35,900 nt of DNA from assembly GCA_017853685.1 (NCBI GenBank), contig JAFMJD010000007.1:1-35900 (forward strand), in the 5' to 3' direction. Below are positions 24,092 through 31,838 of the stretch, one piece after another. Source of the DNA: Actinomycetota bacterium (lineage in GTDB: Bacteria; Actinomycetota; Acidimicrobiia; Acidimicrobiales; Ilumatobacteraceae). How positions within the stretch are numbered: position 1 is the first letter of the stretch; every line of letters starts with the position of its first letter. The notes below the pieces were generated by a model. It was given only the letters and a program-made list of their open reading frames with translations. It did no database searches and was not told the DNA's origin. The position numbers and the translations under genes were made by a program.

Positions 24092-24846
24092 GTGCGGTCC
24101 ACCTCCGTTCCCGAGGAACCCATGCGACGTCGACGCTGTTGGAATTCGGCAACCGCCGAATAGAGGTGCCCCTCGCGGAAGTCGGGCCACAACGTGTCCA
24201 TGAACACGAACTCGGCGTACGTCGAGTGCCACGGGAAGAAGTTGGAGAGTCGGTACTCCGACGAGGTGCGGATGAGCAGATCGATGTCGGGCATGTCGGG
24301 CTCGTACATGGCACCATGCAGCAGCGCCTCGTCCACCTTGTCCGAGGAGATCCCCGAGTCCACGATGTGACGGACGGCCTCCACGATCTCGGCCCGCCCG
24401 CCGTAGTTGAAGGCGATGCAGAACTCGAGACGGTCGTTCTCGGCCGTGAGTTCCTCGCACTCACGCAACCAGTTCCGGCAGGCGTCGGGGATGCGGGGAT
24501 CGTCCAGATCGCCCCGGAAGCGCAGGCGTACTCCGATGCGCTTGAACCGCTGACGCTTCTCTTCGCGCAGGAGCCACTCCTGCAGACTCATGAGGAACGC
24601 CACCTCGGCGGGCTCGCGCTTCCAGTTCTCCGTGGAAAAGGCGTACACCGTGAGCCACTTCACCCCGAGCGCCAGGCATCCGTCCACCACGGCGTCCACC
24701 GACTCCTCAGCGGCCTCATGACCCGTCGAGCGATTGAGTCCACGCATCTGGGCCCAGCGCCCATTGCCGTCCATGATGCACGCAATGTGGCGGGGAATCT
24801 CTCCCTCGGCCACCATCGCCATCTCGGATGCTTCGACGATCCGCAC
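24088..24846 (-). CDS. uppS: Isoprenyl transferase, cis-prenyl (undecaprenyl diphosphate synthase family)
   Basis: A 252-residue cis-prenyltransferase. The catalytic MDGNGRWA is at 25-32 (Asp26), STENW at 71-75, and the C-terminal IPP-binding motif reads RTSSEYRLSNFFPW (193-206), where RTSGE or RTGGE followed by LLW is usual. It makes the polyprenyl carrier for peptidoglycan and other envelope polymers, or a shorter cis-prenyl precursor. The GTG start (24846) is chosen because a TAGCGT box lies 8 nt upstream; ATG 24822 is the alternative. The stop overlaps the trans-prenyl synthase ATG. It follows the second VWA gene after 35 bp. Confidence 0.92.
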   Translation of the reverse strand: MRIVEASEMAMVAEGEIPRHIACIMDGNGRWAQMRGLNRSTGHEAAEESVDAVVDGCLALGVKWLTVYAFSTENWKREPAEVAFLMSLQEWLLREEKRQRFKRIGVRLRFRGDLDDPRIPDACRNWLRECEELTAENDRLEFCIAFNYGGRAEIVEAVRHIVDSGISSDKVDEALLHGAMYEPDMPDIDLLIRTSSEYRLSNFFPWHSTYAEFVFMDTLWPDFREGHLYSAVAEFQQRRRRMGSSGTEVDRT

Positions 24847-24854
24847 GTCAGGTG

Positions 24855-24860
24855 ACGCTA
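24855..24860 (-). promoter_or_regulatory. Putative -10 box (TAGCGT) of uppS
   Basis: TAGCGT on the minus strand, 8 nt before GTG 24846, with no ribosome site; supports the GTG start and a promoter inside the 35-bp gap after the VWA gene. Confidence 0.5.
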
Positions 24861-24881
24861 TCGCCGCCCGGCAACCGAGCG

Positions 24882-26321
24882 TCAGGCCAGCTTGTCGACG
24901 AAAGACTCCAGTTGGCGCAGGTTGCGGCACTCGTAGACGCCGTCGGTATGGGTGCCGTACTCACCCACGATCGAGTCGCCCGTGTTCCAGTAGCTGCGTG
25001 GCTCGGGGTTCAGCCAGTACACGTGGCGGGCCTTCTGGCGGATGGACTTGATCACCCATGCCTGCGACGCGTGGTAGTTGTTCCGGGCGTCACCGAGGAG
25101 CAGCACCGTGGACTTCGAGCTGATGTCTCGCCCCCAGCGCTCCCAGAACACCTCGAAGGCATGCCCGTAGTCGGAGTGGCCATCCACCCACACCACGTCG
25201 GCCTCGGTGTTCACCCGGTGCACCGCTTCTTGTACGTCCTCGACACCCTTGAAGAACTCGGTCACCTCATCGATGCCGTCGATGAAGACGAACGAGCGCA
25301 CCTTGGAGAACTGGTGCTGGATCGCGTACACGAGCATCAGCGTGAACCGCGCGAACGCAGCCACCGAACCGGAGATGTCGGCGATGACGATGAGTTCGGG
25401 CTTGGACGGGCGCGGGTACTTGAACTTCGGTTCGGCCGGCACACCGCCGTAGCTGAGCGAGTGACGCACCGTGTTGCGGAAGTCGAGCGGACCCTTGCGG
25501 CCGTGCCGACGCTTGCGGGCCAGGCGTGCGGCAAGTTTGCGCGTGAGGGGCTGGAGCGCCTTGCGCAGCAGTGCCATTTCCTCGCGCGAGGCGTGCATGA
25601 ACTCGACGTCTTCGGGCAGCGGCTTGCGCAGGGTCTTGGCCATGGCCTCCACACCGCGGTCGGCAACCAGGCGGCGGCGGATCTCGGCCTCGATCTCTTT
25701 CTTGAAGTTCTCGATGCGCTCGTTGAACTCGTCGCGCTCGAGGCGTTCCTCGAGGTCCGTGAAATCGGCTTGATGCAACTGCGCCGATTCCTTCTGGGCC
25801 TCCATCAACTTCTCGAGCATGCCGTCGAGGTCCAGGTTCCGCAGTGTCCGATAGAGGTAGTACGTGCCACCCACCGGTCGCCCGGGTTCCATCCCGGCGA
25901 AGCGCTGCACAGCCTGACGGGCGAGCGCCTTCATGAGCGCCTCGTCGCCGTTCATGAGGGCGTTGTAGAGGAGTTGCATCATCTCCTCGGGAGTGAGCGA
26001 CTCCATCGACCCCGGGCCGCCCTTGCCCTCCCCCTGACGCATCTGTTCCTGCATGTCGCGCCAGAACTCGTCGGCAGACTCGTCGTCTTTCAACTGGTAC
26101 TGCGGGCCTCGCAGCGAGAAATACACCTCGAACACGGTCTCGAAGGCCCGCCAGTGCGATGCGTTCTTCACCATCGTTGCGGCGAGCGCGAACTTGAAGG
26201 CCTCTCGGTCCTCGATCGGGATGTACTTCACGGCCTCGAACGCGTCGAGGTTCTCGGTGAGAGACACCGGGATCCCCGCATTGCGGAGTTCGCCGACGAA
26301 GCCGTTGATGAGGTCGAGCAT
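24882..26321 (-). CDS. VWA-domain protein, CoxE-like (second copy)
   Basis: A 479-residue CoxE-family protein. Residues 1-70 (LDLINGFVGELRNAGIPVS) resemble the N-terminal region that contacts the ATPase, and a long charged helical middle (about 170-235, ERLERDEFNERIENFKKEIEA) may be a coiled coil. A very basic patch (270-287, RKLAARLARKRRHGRKG) precedes the VWA domain with MIDAS DISGS at 315-319. It is about 70 residues longer than the VWA protein at 4054-5283. It follows its MoxR partner after 13 bp and is remote from Mo-cofactor genes, so its client is unknown; MoxR/VWA pairs often remodel or metallate enzymes. Confidence 0.88.
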   Translation of the reverse strand: MLDLINGFVGELRNAGIPVSLTENLDAFEAVKYIPIEDREAFKFALAATMVKNASHWRAFETVFEVYFSLRGPQYQLKDDESADEFWRDMQEQMRQGEGKGGPGSMESLTPEEMMQLLYNALMNGDEALMKALARQAVQRFAGMEPGRPVGGTYYLYRTLRNLDLDGMLEKLMEAQKESAQLHQADFTDLEERLERDEFNERIENFKKEIEAEIRRRLVADRGVEAMAKTLRKPLPEDVEFMHASREEMALLRKALQPLTRKLAARLARKRRHGRKGPLDFRNTVRHSLSYGGVPAEPKFKYPRPSKPELIVIADISGSVAAFARFTLMLVYAIQHQFSKVRSFVFIDGIDEVTEFFKGVEDVQEAVHRVNTEADVVWVDGHSDYGHAFEVFWERWGRDISSKSTVLLLGDARNNYHASQAWVIKSIRQKARHVYWLNPEPRSYWNTGDSIVGEYGTHTDGVYECRNLRQLESFVDKLA

Positions 26322-26334
26322 GTTCGGGGTTCTG

Positions 26335-27201
26335 CTACTTCGACGTCGTACTGAGTTCCTTGGCGGCCTTGGCAATGTCGCTCTGGTACTTCAGCAGGAT
26401 GTGCAGGGTGTCCTTGGCTACCTGGGCATCGATCGAATCGATGTTCAGCAGCATGAGCGTGCGGGCCCAATCGATCGTCTCGGACACGCTGGGTGCCTTC
26501 TTCAACTCGAGTTGGCGGATGGAGCGCACGATGCGGGCGATCTGGTCGGCGAGGTTCTCGGTGATGCCCTCCACCTTGGCGAGCACGATCTCTTTCTCGC
26601 GGTCCATGTCCGGGTAGTCGATGTGCAGGAACAGGCATCGACGCTTGAGTGCCTCGGACAACTCACGGGTGTTGTTGGAGGTGAGGAACACCAGCGGGAT
26701 CTGGCGGGCCTGCACGGTGCCCATCTCGGGAATCGACACCTGATATTCCGAGAGCAACTCGAGCAACAACGCCTCGGTCTCGACCTCGACGCGGTCCACC
26801 TCGTCGATGAGCAGCACCACCGGGTCGGTTGCACGAATGGCCTCGAGCAGCGGACGGGTGAGCAGGAACTCCTCGCTGAAGATGTCGTCGTGGATGTCGG
26901 CCCAGTTCTCGCTCTTGCGCTCGGCCTGGATCCGGAGCAGCTGCTTCTTGTAGTTCCACTCGTAGAGCGCCTTGGACTCGTCGAGACCCTCGTAGCACTG
27001 CAACCGGATCAGACGGGCACCGGTGAGTTCGGCCACGCTCTTGGCGAGCTGGGTCTTGCCCGTACCGGCCGGCCCCTCCACGAGGATCGGCTTCTGGAGC
27101 CGATCGGCGAGGAACACGACCCCGGCGATGCCCTCGTCGGCGAGGTAATTGACGTTACGGAGGCCATCGCGGACCGAGGGCACGGTTTCGAAACGAGACA
27201 T
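26335..27201 (-). CDS. MoxR-family AAA+ ATPase, CoxD-like (second copy)
   Basis: A 288-residue MoxR AAA+ ATPase. Walker A GPAGTGKT is at 43-50, Walker B VVLLIDE at 128-134, then sensor-1 TSNN and the conserved ALKRRC. The diagnostic LIRLQCYEGLDES and YEWNY are shared with the CoxD-type ATPase at 3141, so the two are paralogues. It is co-directional with the VWA gene downstream (13-bp gap), forming a second chaperone pair. ATG at 27201 was chosen because TACGCT lies 7 nt upstream and the motif spacing equals the first copy; there is no Shine-Dalgarno site. It diverges from murJ. Confidence 0.92.
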   Translation of the reverse strand: MSRFETVPSVRDGLRNVNYLADEGIAGVVFLADRLQKPILVEGPAGTGKTQLAKSVAELTGARLIRLQCYEGLDESKALYEWNYKKQLLRIQAERKSENWADIHDDIFSEEFLLTRPLLEAIRATDPVVLLIDEVDRVEVETEALLLELLSEYQVSIPEMGTVQARQIPLVFLTSNNTRELSEALKRRCLFLHIDYPDMDREKEIVLAKVEGITENLADQIARIVRSIRQLELKKAPSVSETIDWARTLMLLNIDSIDAQVAKDTLHILLKYQSDIAKAAKELSTTSK

Positions 27202-27208
27202 GGGGGCG

Positions 27209-27214
27209 AGCGTA
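27209..27214 (-). promoter_or_regulatory. Putative -10 box (TACGCT) of the second MoxR gene
   Basis: TACGCT on the minus strand, 7 nt before ATG 27201; no ribosome site. Confidence 0.5.
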
Positions 27215-27289
27215 CTTGCAGCACACTCCCGGGCCGGTATCCGGGCGTGTTCGCCCTGCAGGCGGCACTCCACGGCTTCGGTGGCGTTC

Positions 27290-27295
27290 TACCCT
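27290..27295 (+). promoter_or_regulatory. Putative -10 box (TACCCT) of murJ
   Basis: TACCCT with a 6-nt spacer to GTG 27302. The in-frame GTG at 27296 directly after the box is too close to be used with this promoter. Confidence 0.45.
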
Positions 27296-27301
27296 GTGGC
27301 C

Positions 27302-28921
27302 GTGGAGCAGGCTGGCCAGACGTCGGGGCGCCGCCGACCCGATTCGGTCCTGCAGGACAACCTGGTGGTGGGTCTCGGCACGGCCCTGTCCCGACTCACT
27401 GGATTCATCCGATTCGCAGTGTTCGGCATCATCTTCGGCCGCACCGCTCTCTGGGACGCCTACAACGCGGCGAACAGCTCGCCCAACATGATCTACGAGC
27501 TCGTGCTGGGGGGTGTGCTGTCGGCCACGCTGGTACCGGTCTTCACGCGGTTCTTCGCCGATCAGGACGACGACGCCGCAGGGGCCGTGGTGAGCAGCAG
27601 CATCGTCGCCGTTGCCGGCCTCACCGTGGTTGCGGTTGCGGCCTCGCCCTGGATCTTCCGGCTGTCGTCGTTCCGAGTGTCGAACGACGTCGACGCTGCC
27701 GACTACCGATCGCTCGGCGCCTCGCTCGCACGCATCCTGCTCATCCAGATCTTCTTCTACGGCTTGAGCGCGATCTGGGGCGCACTGCTGAACGCGAAGA
27801 AGCGGTTCTTCGCACCTGCATGGGCACCGATCCTGTCGAATGTCGCCATCGTGGTGTCGCTCGTCGTGGCCAAGATGCAGATGGACAGCGACGACGGATT
27901 CACCGAGGCCGTCTCGAGTGCATCGTTCCGGAACACCTTGGCGATCGGCGCCACGGTGGGCATTGCACTGCAGGCGATCGCCCACCTGCCCGCACTCCGC
28001 TCGGCTGGGATCTCGGTGCGATTCCGACCTGCGTTCTCGCACCCGGCCGTTCGTCAGGTGTTCCGCATGTCTGCATGGACCATCGGGTACGCGGCCGCCA
28101 ACATCGCTGCAGCGCTCGTGGTGCAGAACCTCGCAGAACCCGGCAGCGGTGATGCGAGCGCCTACACACTCGCCTACACCTTCTTCCAACTGCCACATGC
28201 ACTGCTGGCGATGTCGATACTCACCACCTTCATGCCAGACCTTGCGGGTTCGGTGAAACGAGCGGACCGTCCTGCATTCGTCGGACGCATGTCACTCGGC
28301 ATCCGAGTGGTGGCCCTCATCACCGTGCCTGCAGGGTTTGCGCTGTTCGTCTTGCGCCGGCCCATCATCGGTCTGCTGCTGGAACACGGCAGTTTCGACG
28401 CGAGCGATGCGCTGGTGACGAGCCGAGCACTGGCCGGTTTCGCCCTCGGCCTCGGCGGCTACTCGCTCTACCTCTTCGTCATGCGCGGCTTCTACAGCCA
28501 CCAGGACACGCGTACGCCGTTCAAGCTGAACCTCGTGGAGAACGTGCTGAACGTGGCGCTCGCGTTCGCCCTCTATCCGCACTTCGGCGTACTCGGGCTC
28601 GGGCTGGCATTCGCACTCGCCTACCTCATCACCGCCGCATGGGCACTGCAGATCCTGCACTACAAGGTGGGGGGCTTCGAGCTGCGTGGGCTCTTCATCT
28701 CGATCGGCAAGACTGCATTGGCCGGTCTGGTGATGGCCGAACTGGTGTGGTTCGCCTATCGCTCCGTGGGTTCCAACACGGGTGTGGGTGCTGCGGCGCG
28801 TCTCCTTATTGCCGCAGTGGTGGGTCCAGCCGTGTACGTGGGCGTGATGTGGCTGCTCGGGTCCGACGAGCTGCGACGGGCGCGGGAACTCGTGGCTGGC
28901 CGCCTCAGTCGAGCTCGATGA
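27302..28921 (+). CDS. murJ: Lipid II flippase MurJ / MviN-family integral membrane protein
   Basis: A 539-residue membrane protein of the MOP superfamily with about 14 hydrophobic helices. The start of the transport domain, LGTALSRLTGFIRFAVFGIIFG, with GRTALWDAYNAANSSPNMIYELVLGG following, is the MviN/MurJ signature. Helix 7-8 region and C-terminal FALYPHFGVLGLGLAFALAY are also typical. MurJ moves lipid II across the membrane for peptidoglycan synthesis. Actinobacterial MurJ proteins often carry an extra kinase-like domain; this one does not. The GTG at 27302 follows a TACCCT box. The 3' end overlaps the convergent SIMPL gene by 17 nt. Confidence 0.92.
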   Translation: MEQAGQTSGRRRPDSVLQDNLVVGLGTALSRLTGFIRFAVFGIIFGRTALWDAYNAANSSPNMIYELVLGGVLSATLVPVFTRFFADQDDDAAGAVVSSSIVAVAGLTVVAVAASPWIFRLSSFRVSNDVDAADYRSLGASLARILLIQIFFYGLSAIWGALLNAKKRFFAPAWAPILSNVAIVVSLVVAKMQMDSDDGFTEAVSSASFRNTLAIGATVGIALQAIAHLPALRSAGISVRFRPAFSHPAVRQVFRMSAWTIGYAAANIAAALVVQNLAEPGSGDASAYTLAYTFFQLPHALLAMSILTTFMPDLAGSVKRADRPAFVGRMSLGIRVVALITVPAGFALFVLRRPIIGLLLEHGSFDASDALVTSRALAGFALGLGGYSLYLFVMRGFYSHQDTRTPFKLNLVENVLNVALAFALYPHFGVLGLGLAFALAYLITAAWALQILHYKVGGFELRGLFISIGKTALAGLVMAELVWFAYRSVGSNTGVGAAARLLIAAVVGPAVYVGVMWLLGSDELRRARELVAGRLSRAR

Positions 28922-29660
28922 CGACTGCCACGTTCACGGTGATCGACTCGGTGCCGGGCTCGAAGGGCACGTTCGGCGATGCGCCTTCACCTTTGTCGTC
29001 GGTCGGCCGGTCGTACGACGGCGGCTGCACGCTCTGACTGGACTCGGAGATCGAGATCACGTCACCAAGCCTCACGTCACCGGCTTTGGCAAGAACACTC
29101 GCTCGGTTGATTGCGTCCTTCATCGCTGCCGTTCGTGCATCATCGAGTGCCGCACTCGGATCGTCTACCGCCCATGCCATCGAACGGAGGCGCAGCGTGT
29201 TCCCCGCAATGCCCGAGAGTCCGTCCAACAGGGCCGTCGCCTTGGATGTATCACGCATGCGGACGTCGATGGTGACCGATGCCTGATAGCCGGTGATCCG
29301 TGACGTGCCGTTGTTGTAGTCATAGGTCGGACTGAGGAACACCTGCGAGGTCCGGATGTCCTTGGCATCGACATCCGCAGACTTCAGGTACTTCACCATG
29401 GCATCGGCCGAGTTGCCCGCAGTGGTGAGGGCCGCCACTGCGGTGGGCGCGAAGGCTTCGGACCCGAAACTGAGATCCAGCACATCGGGCACCACCTTCA
29501 CGATGCCCACCCCGTTCACGGTCACTGCGTGCGCGGGCGCAGGCGACTGCGTCGCACCGGTGGAACTCTCATCGCTGCAGGCGACGAGCGTTGCGAGGGC
29601 GCCCACCCCCAGAACAGCGGCCAGAACACGTGAGGTGGATCGCATCGTGGTAGTTCTCAT
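28905..29660 (-). CDS. SIMPL-domain (DUF541) lipoprotein
   Basis: A 251-residue predicted lipoprotein. Residues 1-27 are a type II signal peptide (RSTSRVLAAVLGVGALATLVA) with lipobox LVAC and lipidated Cys28, followed by a Ser/Thr linker. The rest is a SIMPL/DUF541 domain: VTVNGVGIVKVVPDVLDLSFG at its start, the INRASVLAKAGDVRLGDVISISES motif near the end, then a closing strand SITVNVAVVIELD. The molecular role is unknown; relatives are outer-surface or periplasmic proteins linked to stress. Start ATG 29660 has GAGGA 8 nt upstream. It overlaps murJ convergently by 17 nt. Confidence 0.88.
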   Translation of the reverse strand: MRTTTMRSTSRVLAAVLGVGALATLVACSDESSTGATQSPAPAHAVTVNGVGIVKVVPDVLDLSFGSEAFAPTAVAALTTAGNSADAMVKYLKSADVDAKDIRTSQVFLSPTYDYNNGTSRITGYQASVTIDVRMRDTSKATALLDGLSGIAGNTLRLRSMAWAVDDPSAALDDARTAAMKDAINRASVLAKAGDVRLGDVISISESSQSVQPPSYDRPTDDKGEGASPNVPFEPGTESITVNVAVVIELD

Positions 29661-29695
29661 GCACCCATCCTCGGGCGCGCATGCACCACTCCGTA

Positions 29696-29709
29696 GGGCC
29701 GTTCGGCCC
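29696..29709. terminator. Small hairpin GGGCC-GTTC-GGCCC
   Basis: A 5-bp GC stem with a 4-nt loop in the gap between the SIMPL start and the LLM gene end, next to the larger hairpin at 29721. It may add to termination of the LLM gene. Confidence 0.3.
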
Positions 29710-29720
29710 GAAACTCCTGC

Positions 29721-29746
29721 GGACGCACGACGCGGTATGTGCGTCC
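29721..29746 (-). terminator. Hairpin downstream of the LLM oxidoreductase gene
   Basis: A perfect 8-bp inverted repeat, GGACGCAC (29721-29728) and GTGCGTCC (29739-29746), with a 10-nt loop, 8 nt past the stop of the LLM gene on the minus strand. There is no long T-tract, so efficiency is uncertain. Confidence 0.5.
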
Positions 29747-29753
29747 CGTCGGC

Positions 29754-30620
29754 TCAGCGGAGCGAGACCACCTGTTCACCGAACGCGCGCAGCCGATCCA
29801 ATCCGCCGGGGCCAGCGAAGAAGAACGCCGGCACCATGGCGCGGTCCACGCCGATCTCGGCCAGTTGCTCGGCACCGCGCACCGGATCGGCCATCTGCGC
29901 GCCGAACATGGCGTTGATGGCGATGCTGTTGGGGTCACGGCCGTGATCCTGTGCAGCCTGACGAACCCGGGTGATGAGCGCCGCGAGACGATCGGGCTGA
30001 CCCTCACCGGGGAAATAGCCGTCGGCGAGGCGCGCCGCCCGATTGATGGCGGCGGTGGTATCGCCACCGACCACGATCGGGATGTGAGCCTGAGTGGGTC
30101 GCGGACTGCATGTCACGCGCGGGAAGTCGACGAACTCACCGTGGAACTCTGCGTGCGGGCCGGCCCAGAGCGCCTGCATCGCTGCGAGGTACTCGTCGTT
30201 GCGTGCACCGCGTCGTTCCCACGGCACACCGATGGCGTCGAACTCCTCCTGCAGCCAGCCCACGCCGATGCCGAGTTCGACTCGACCGCCCGAGAGTCGG
30301 TCCAGGGTGGCAATTTCTTTGGCCAACACCACTGGGTTGCGTTGCGGGAGGATGAGGATGCACGTGCCCAGTCGGAGCGAGGGTGCCGCGGCAGCCACGT
30401 AGGCGAGCCAGATCAGCGGATCCGGGATCAGCGTGTCGGGCTCGGCAGGAATCTTGCCGTCGGCCGTGTACGGGTACTTCGAATCGATGACATCGGGCAG
30501 GATCACATGCTCGCCACCCCACACCGACTCGAAGCCGAGTTGTTCGGCGATCCTGCAGATCTCGAGTGCCGTATCAGGCTCGGTTCCTGCACTGCTCGCA
30601 AACGCCAGTCCCCACTTCAT
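29754..30620 (-). CDS. LLM-class F420-dependent oxidoreductase
   Basis: A 288-residue luciferase-like monooxygenase-fold protein (TIGR03619-type). N-terminal MKWGLAFASS, AEQLGFESVWGGEHV, the LGTCILILPQRNPVVLAKEIATLDRLS segment and GRVELGIGVGWLQEEF are characteristic of actinobacterial coenzyme F420-dependent enzymes of this class. The substrate is unknown. Start ATG 30620 is preceded by GAGAGGGG, an excellent ribosome site. A TACGCT box at 30665-30670 (minus) would give a leader near 40 nt. It is flanked by hairpins on the downstream side and by the proB terminator on the upstream side, so it is likely its own unit. Confidence 0.88.
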   Translation of the reverse strand: MKWGLAFASSAGTEPDTALEICRIAEQLGFESVWGGEHVILPDVIDSKYPYTADGKIPAEPDTLIPDPLIWLAYVAAAAPSLRLGTCILILPQRNPVVLAKEIATLDRLSGGRVELGIGVGWLQEEFDAIGVPWERRGARNDEYLAAMQALWAGPHAEFHGEFVDFPRVTCSPRPTQAHIPIVVGGDTTAAINRAARLADGYFPGEGQPDRLAALITRVRQAAQDHGRDPNSIAINAMFGAQMADPVRGAEQLAEIGVDRAMVPAFFFAGPGGLDRLRAFGEQVVSLR

Positions 30621-30664
30621 CGTGTTCCCCTCTCGTGCGCTCTCGTGCGAGCACCGCTCCGGGA

Positions 30665-30670
30665 AGCGTA
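30665..30670 (-). promoter_or_regulatory. Putative -10 box (TACGCT) of the LLM gene
   Basis: TACGCT on the minus strand about 45 nt before ATG 30620. This promoter, unlike most here, would make a leader with a true ribosome site. The leader contains CACGAGAG twice in tandem. Confidence 0.4.
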
Positions 30671-30724
30671 GACGAACAACCGCAATCGGCCCCCGGTCCA
30701 GAGCCCGACCGGCACACCGGTAAA

Positions 30725-30742
30725 CCCACTCCCAAGAGCGGG
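30725..30742 (-). terminator. Terminator hairpin after proB
   Basis: On the minus strand CCCGCTC and GAGTGGG pair (7 bp, one G-U) around a TTGG loop, followed by GTTTACC, starting 7 nt after the proB stop. A second hairpin, ACCGG/CCGGT at 30708-30721, follows. This is a plausible intrinsic terminator. Confidence 0.55.
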
Positions 30743-30749
30743 CCGCGCG

Positions 30750-31838
30750 CTAGGGAAGGATCACGAGATCGTCACGGTGGACGATCTCGGGTGTGACCTC
30801 ACTCGGCAGGTCCGAGGTGCGCTTGCCCGCAACCGAGCGGGCGGTTTCGGCCGACATGGTGACCATGCCGCGAGCGAACACGGTGCCATCGGAGGCAGCA
30901 ATGTCGACATTGTCGCCCTCGTCGAAGTCGCCCACCACCGACACCACACCCGCAGGCAACAGCGACACACCCCGGTTCACCAGTGCGTTGCGCGCGCCGT
31001 CGTCCACCGTGAGCACGCCCTCGGCCGCTGCGGCGAAGGCAATCCAGAGCTTGCGCGCCGAGAGTCGTCGGTCATGCGGATGAAAGGTGGTGCCCAGACC
31101 CGCATCGCCCGCCACTGCGCGCTGCAGCACGGAGTCCTGGCCCGAACGTGCGATCACCGTGCGAACGCCCGACCACGAGGCGATGCGCGCCGCAGCGAGC
31201 TTGGAGGCCATGCCTCCGCTGCCCCGGTTCGTACCGCTGCCGGAGGCATTCACCGACAGCAACGGATCATCGGCATGCACATCGGTGATGAGCGTGGCGG
31301 TGGGATCGGTGCGCGGATCAGCCGTGTACAGACCTGGGGTATCGGTGAGCAGCACCAGCACATCGGCCGACACCAGATGCGAAAGGAGCGCTGCGATGCG
31401 ATCGTTGTCGCCGAAGCGGATCTCATCGTTCGCAATCGCGTCGTTCTCGTTGATGACGGGGACGCATCCGAGCTCGAGCAGACGCACCAGCGTCTGGCGC
31501 GCGTGCAGGTATTGCCGCCGGTTCATGAAGTCGTTCGGAACCATCAGTGCCTGAGCCGGCACCAGTCCGTGTCGGGCGAGTTCGGCGCCGTACACCTCCA
31601 TGAGGCGCGGCTGGCCGGCAGCGGCGAGTGCCTGCAGGGTTGGCATGTCGGTCGGGCGACTGGGGAGTCCGAGCGCAGCAACACCCGAGGACACCGCACC
31701 CGAGGTGACGATCAGTACCTCGTGGCCCGCCGCACGCAGCGCAGCGGCCTCATCGCAGAGTTTGGCGATGGCGTTGCGCTGGATGACACCGAGTGCGTCG
31801 GTGAGCGACGACGATCCGATCTTGGCAACGACGCGCAT
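30750..31838 (-). CDS. proB: Glutamate 5-kinase
   Basis: A 362-residue glutamate 5-kinase, the first step of proline synthesis from glutamate and ATP. The amino-acid kinase domain shows VAKIGSSSLT at its start, TSGAVSSGVAALGL, PVINENDAIANDE and IRFGDNDRIAALLS; a C-terminal PUA domain (about 275-362) is present, giving the full-length form. ATG 31838 overlaps the obgE stop by 1 nt (TGATG); GTG 31841 one codon upstream is an equal alternative. The obgE-proB order is common in Actinobacteria. proA is not next; a terminator and the LLM gene follow. Confidence 0.95.
   Translation of the reverse strand: MRVVAKIGSSSLTDALGVIQRNAIAKLCDEAAALRAAGHEVLIVTSGAVSSGVAALGLPSRPTDMPTLQALAAAGQPRLMEVYGAELARHGLVPAQALMVPNDFMNRRQYLHARQTLVRLLELGCVPVINENDAIANDEIRFGDNDRIAALLSHLVSADVLVLLTDTPGLYTADPRTDPTATLITDVHADDPLLSVNASGSGTNRGSGGMASKLAAARIASWSGVRTVIARSGQDSVLQRAVAGDAGLGTTFHPHDRRLSARKLWIAFAAAAEGVLTVDDGARNALVNRGVSLLPAGVVSVVGDFDEGDNVDIAASDGTVFARGMVTMSAETARSVAGKRTSDLPSEVTPEIVHRDDLVILP

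Noticed and set aside
27149-27301. Longer MurJ start upstream of 27302
   Set aside because: The extension would run across the promoter of the divergent MoxR gene and is Arg/Cys/Ser-rich without homology; GTG 27302 has a TACCCT box and begins the conserved domain soon after.
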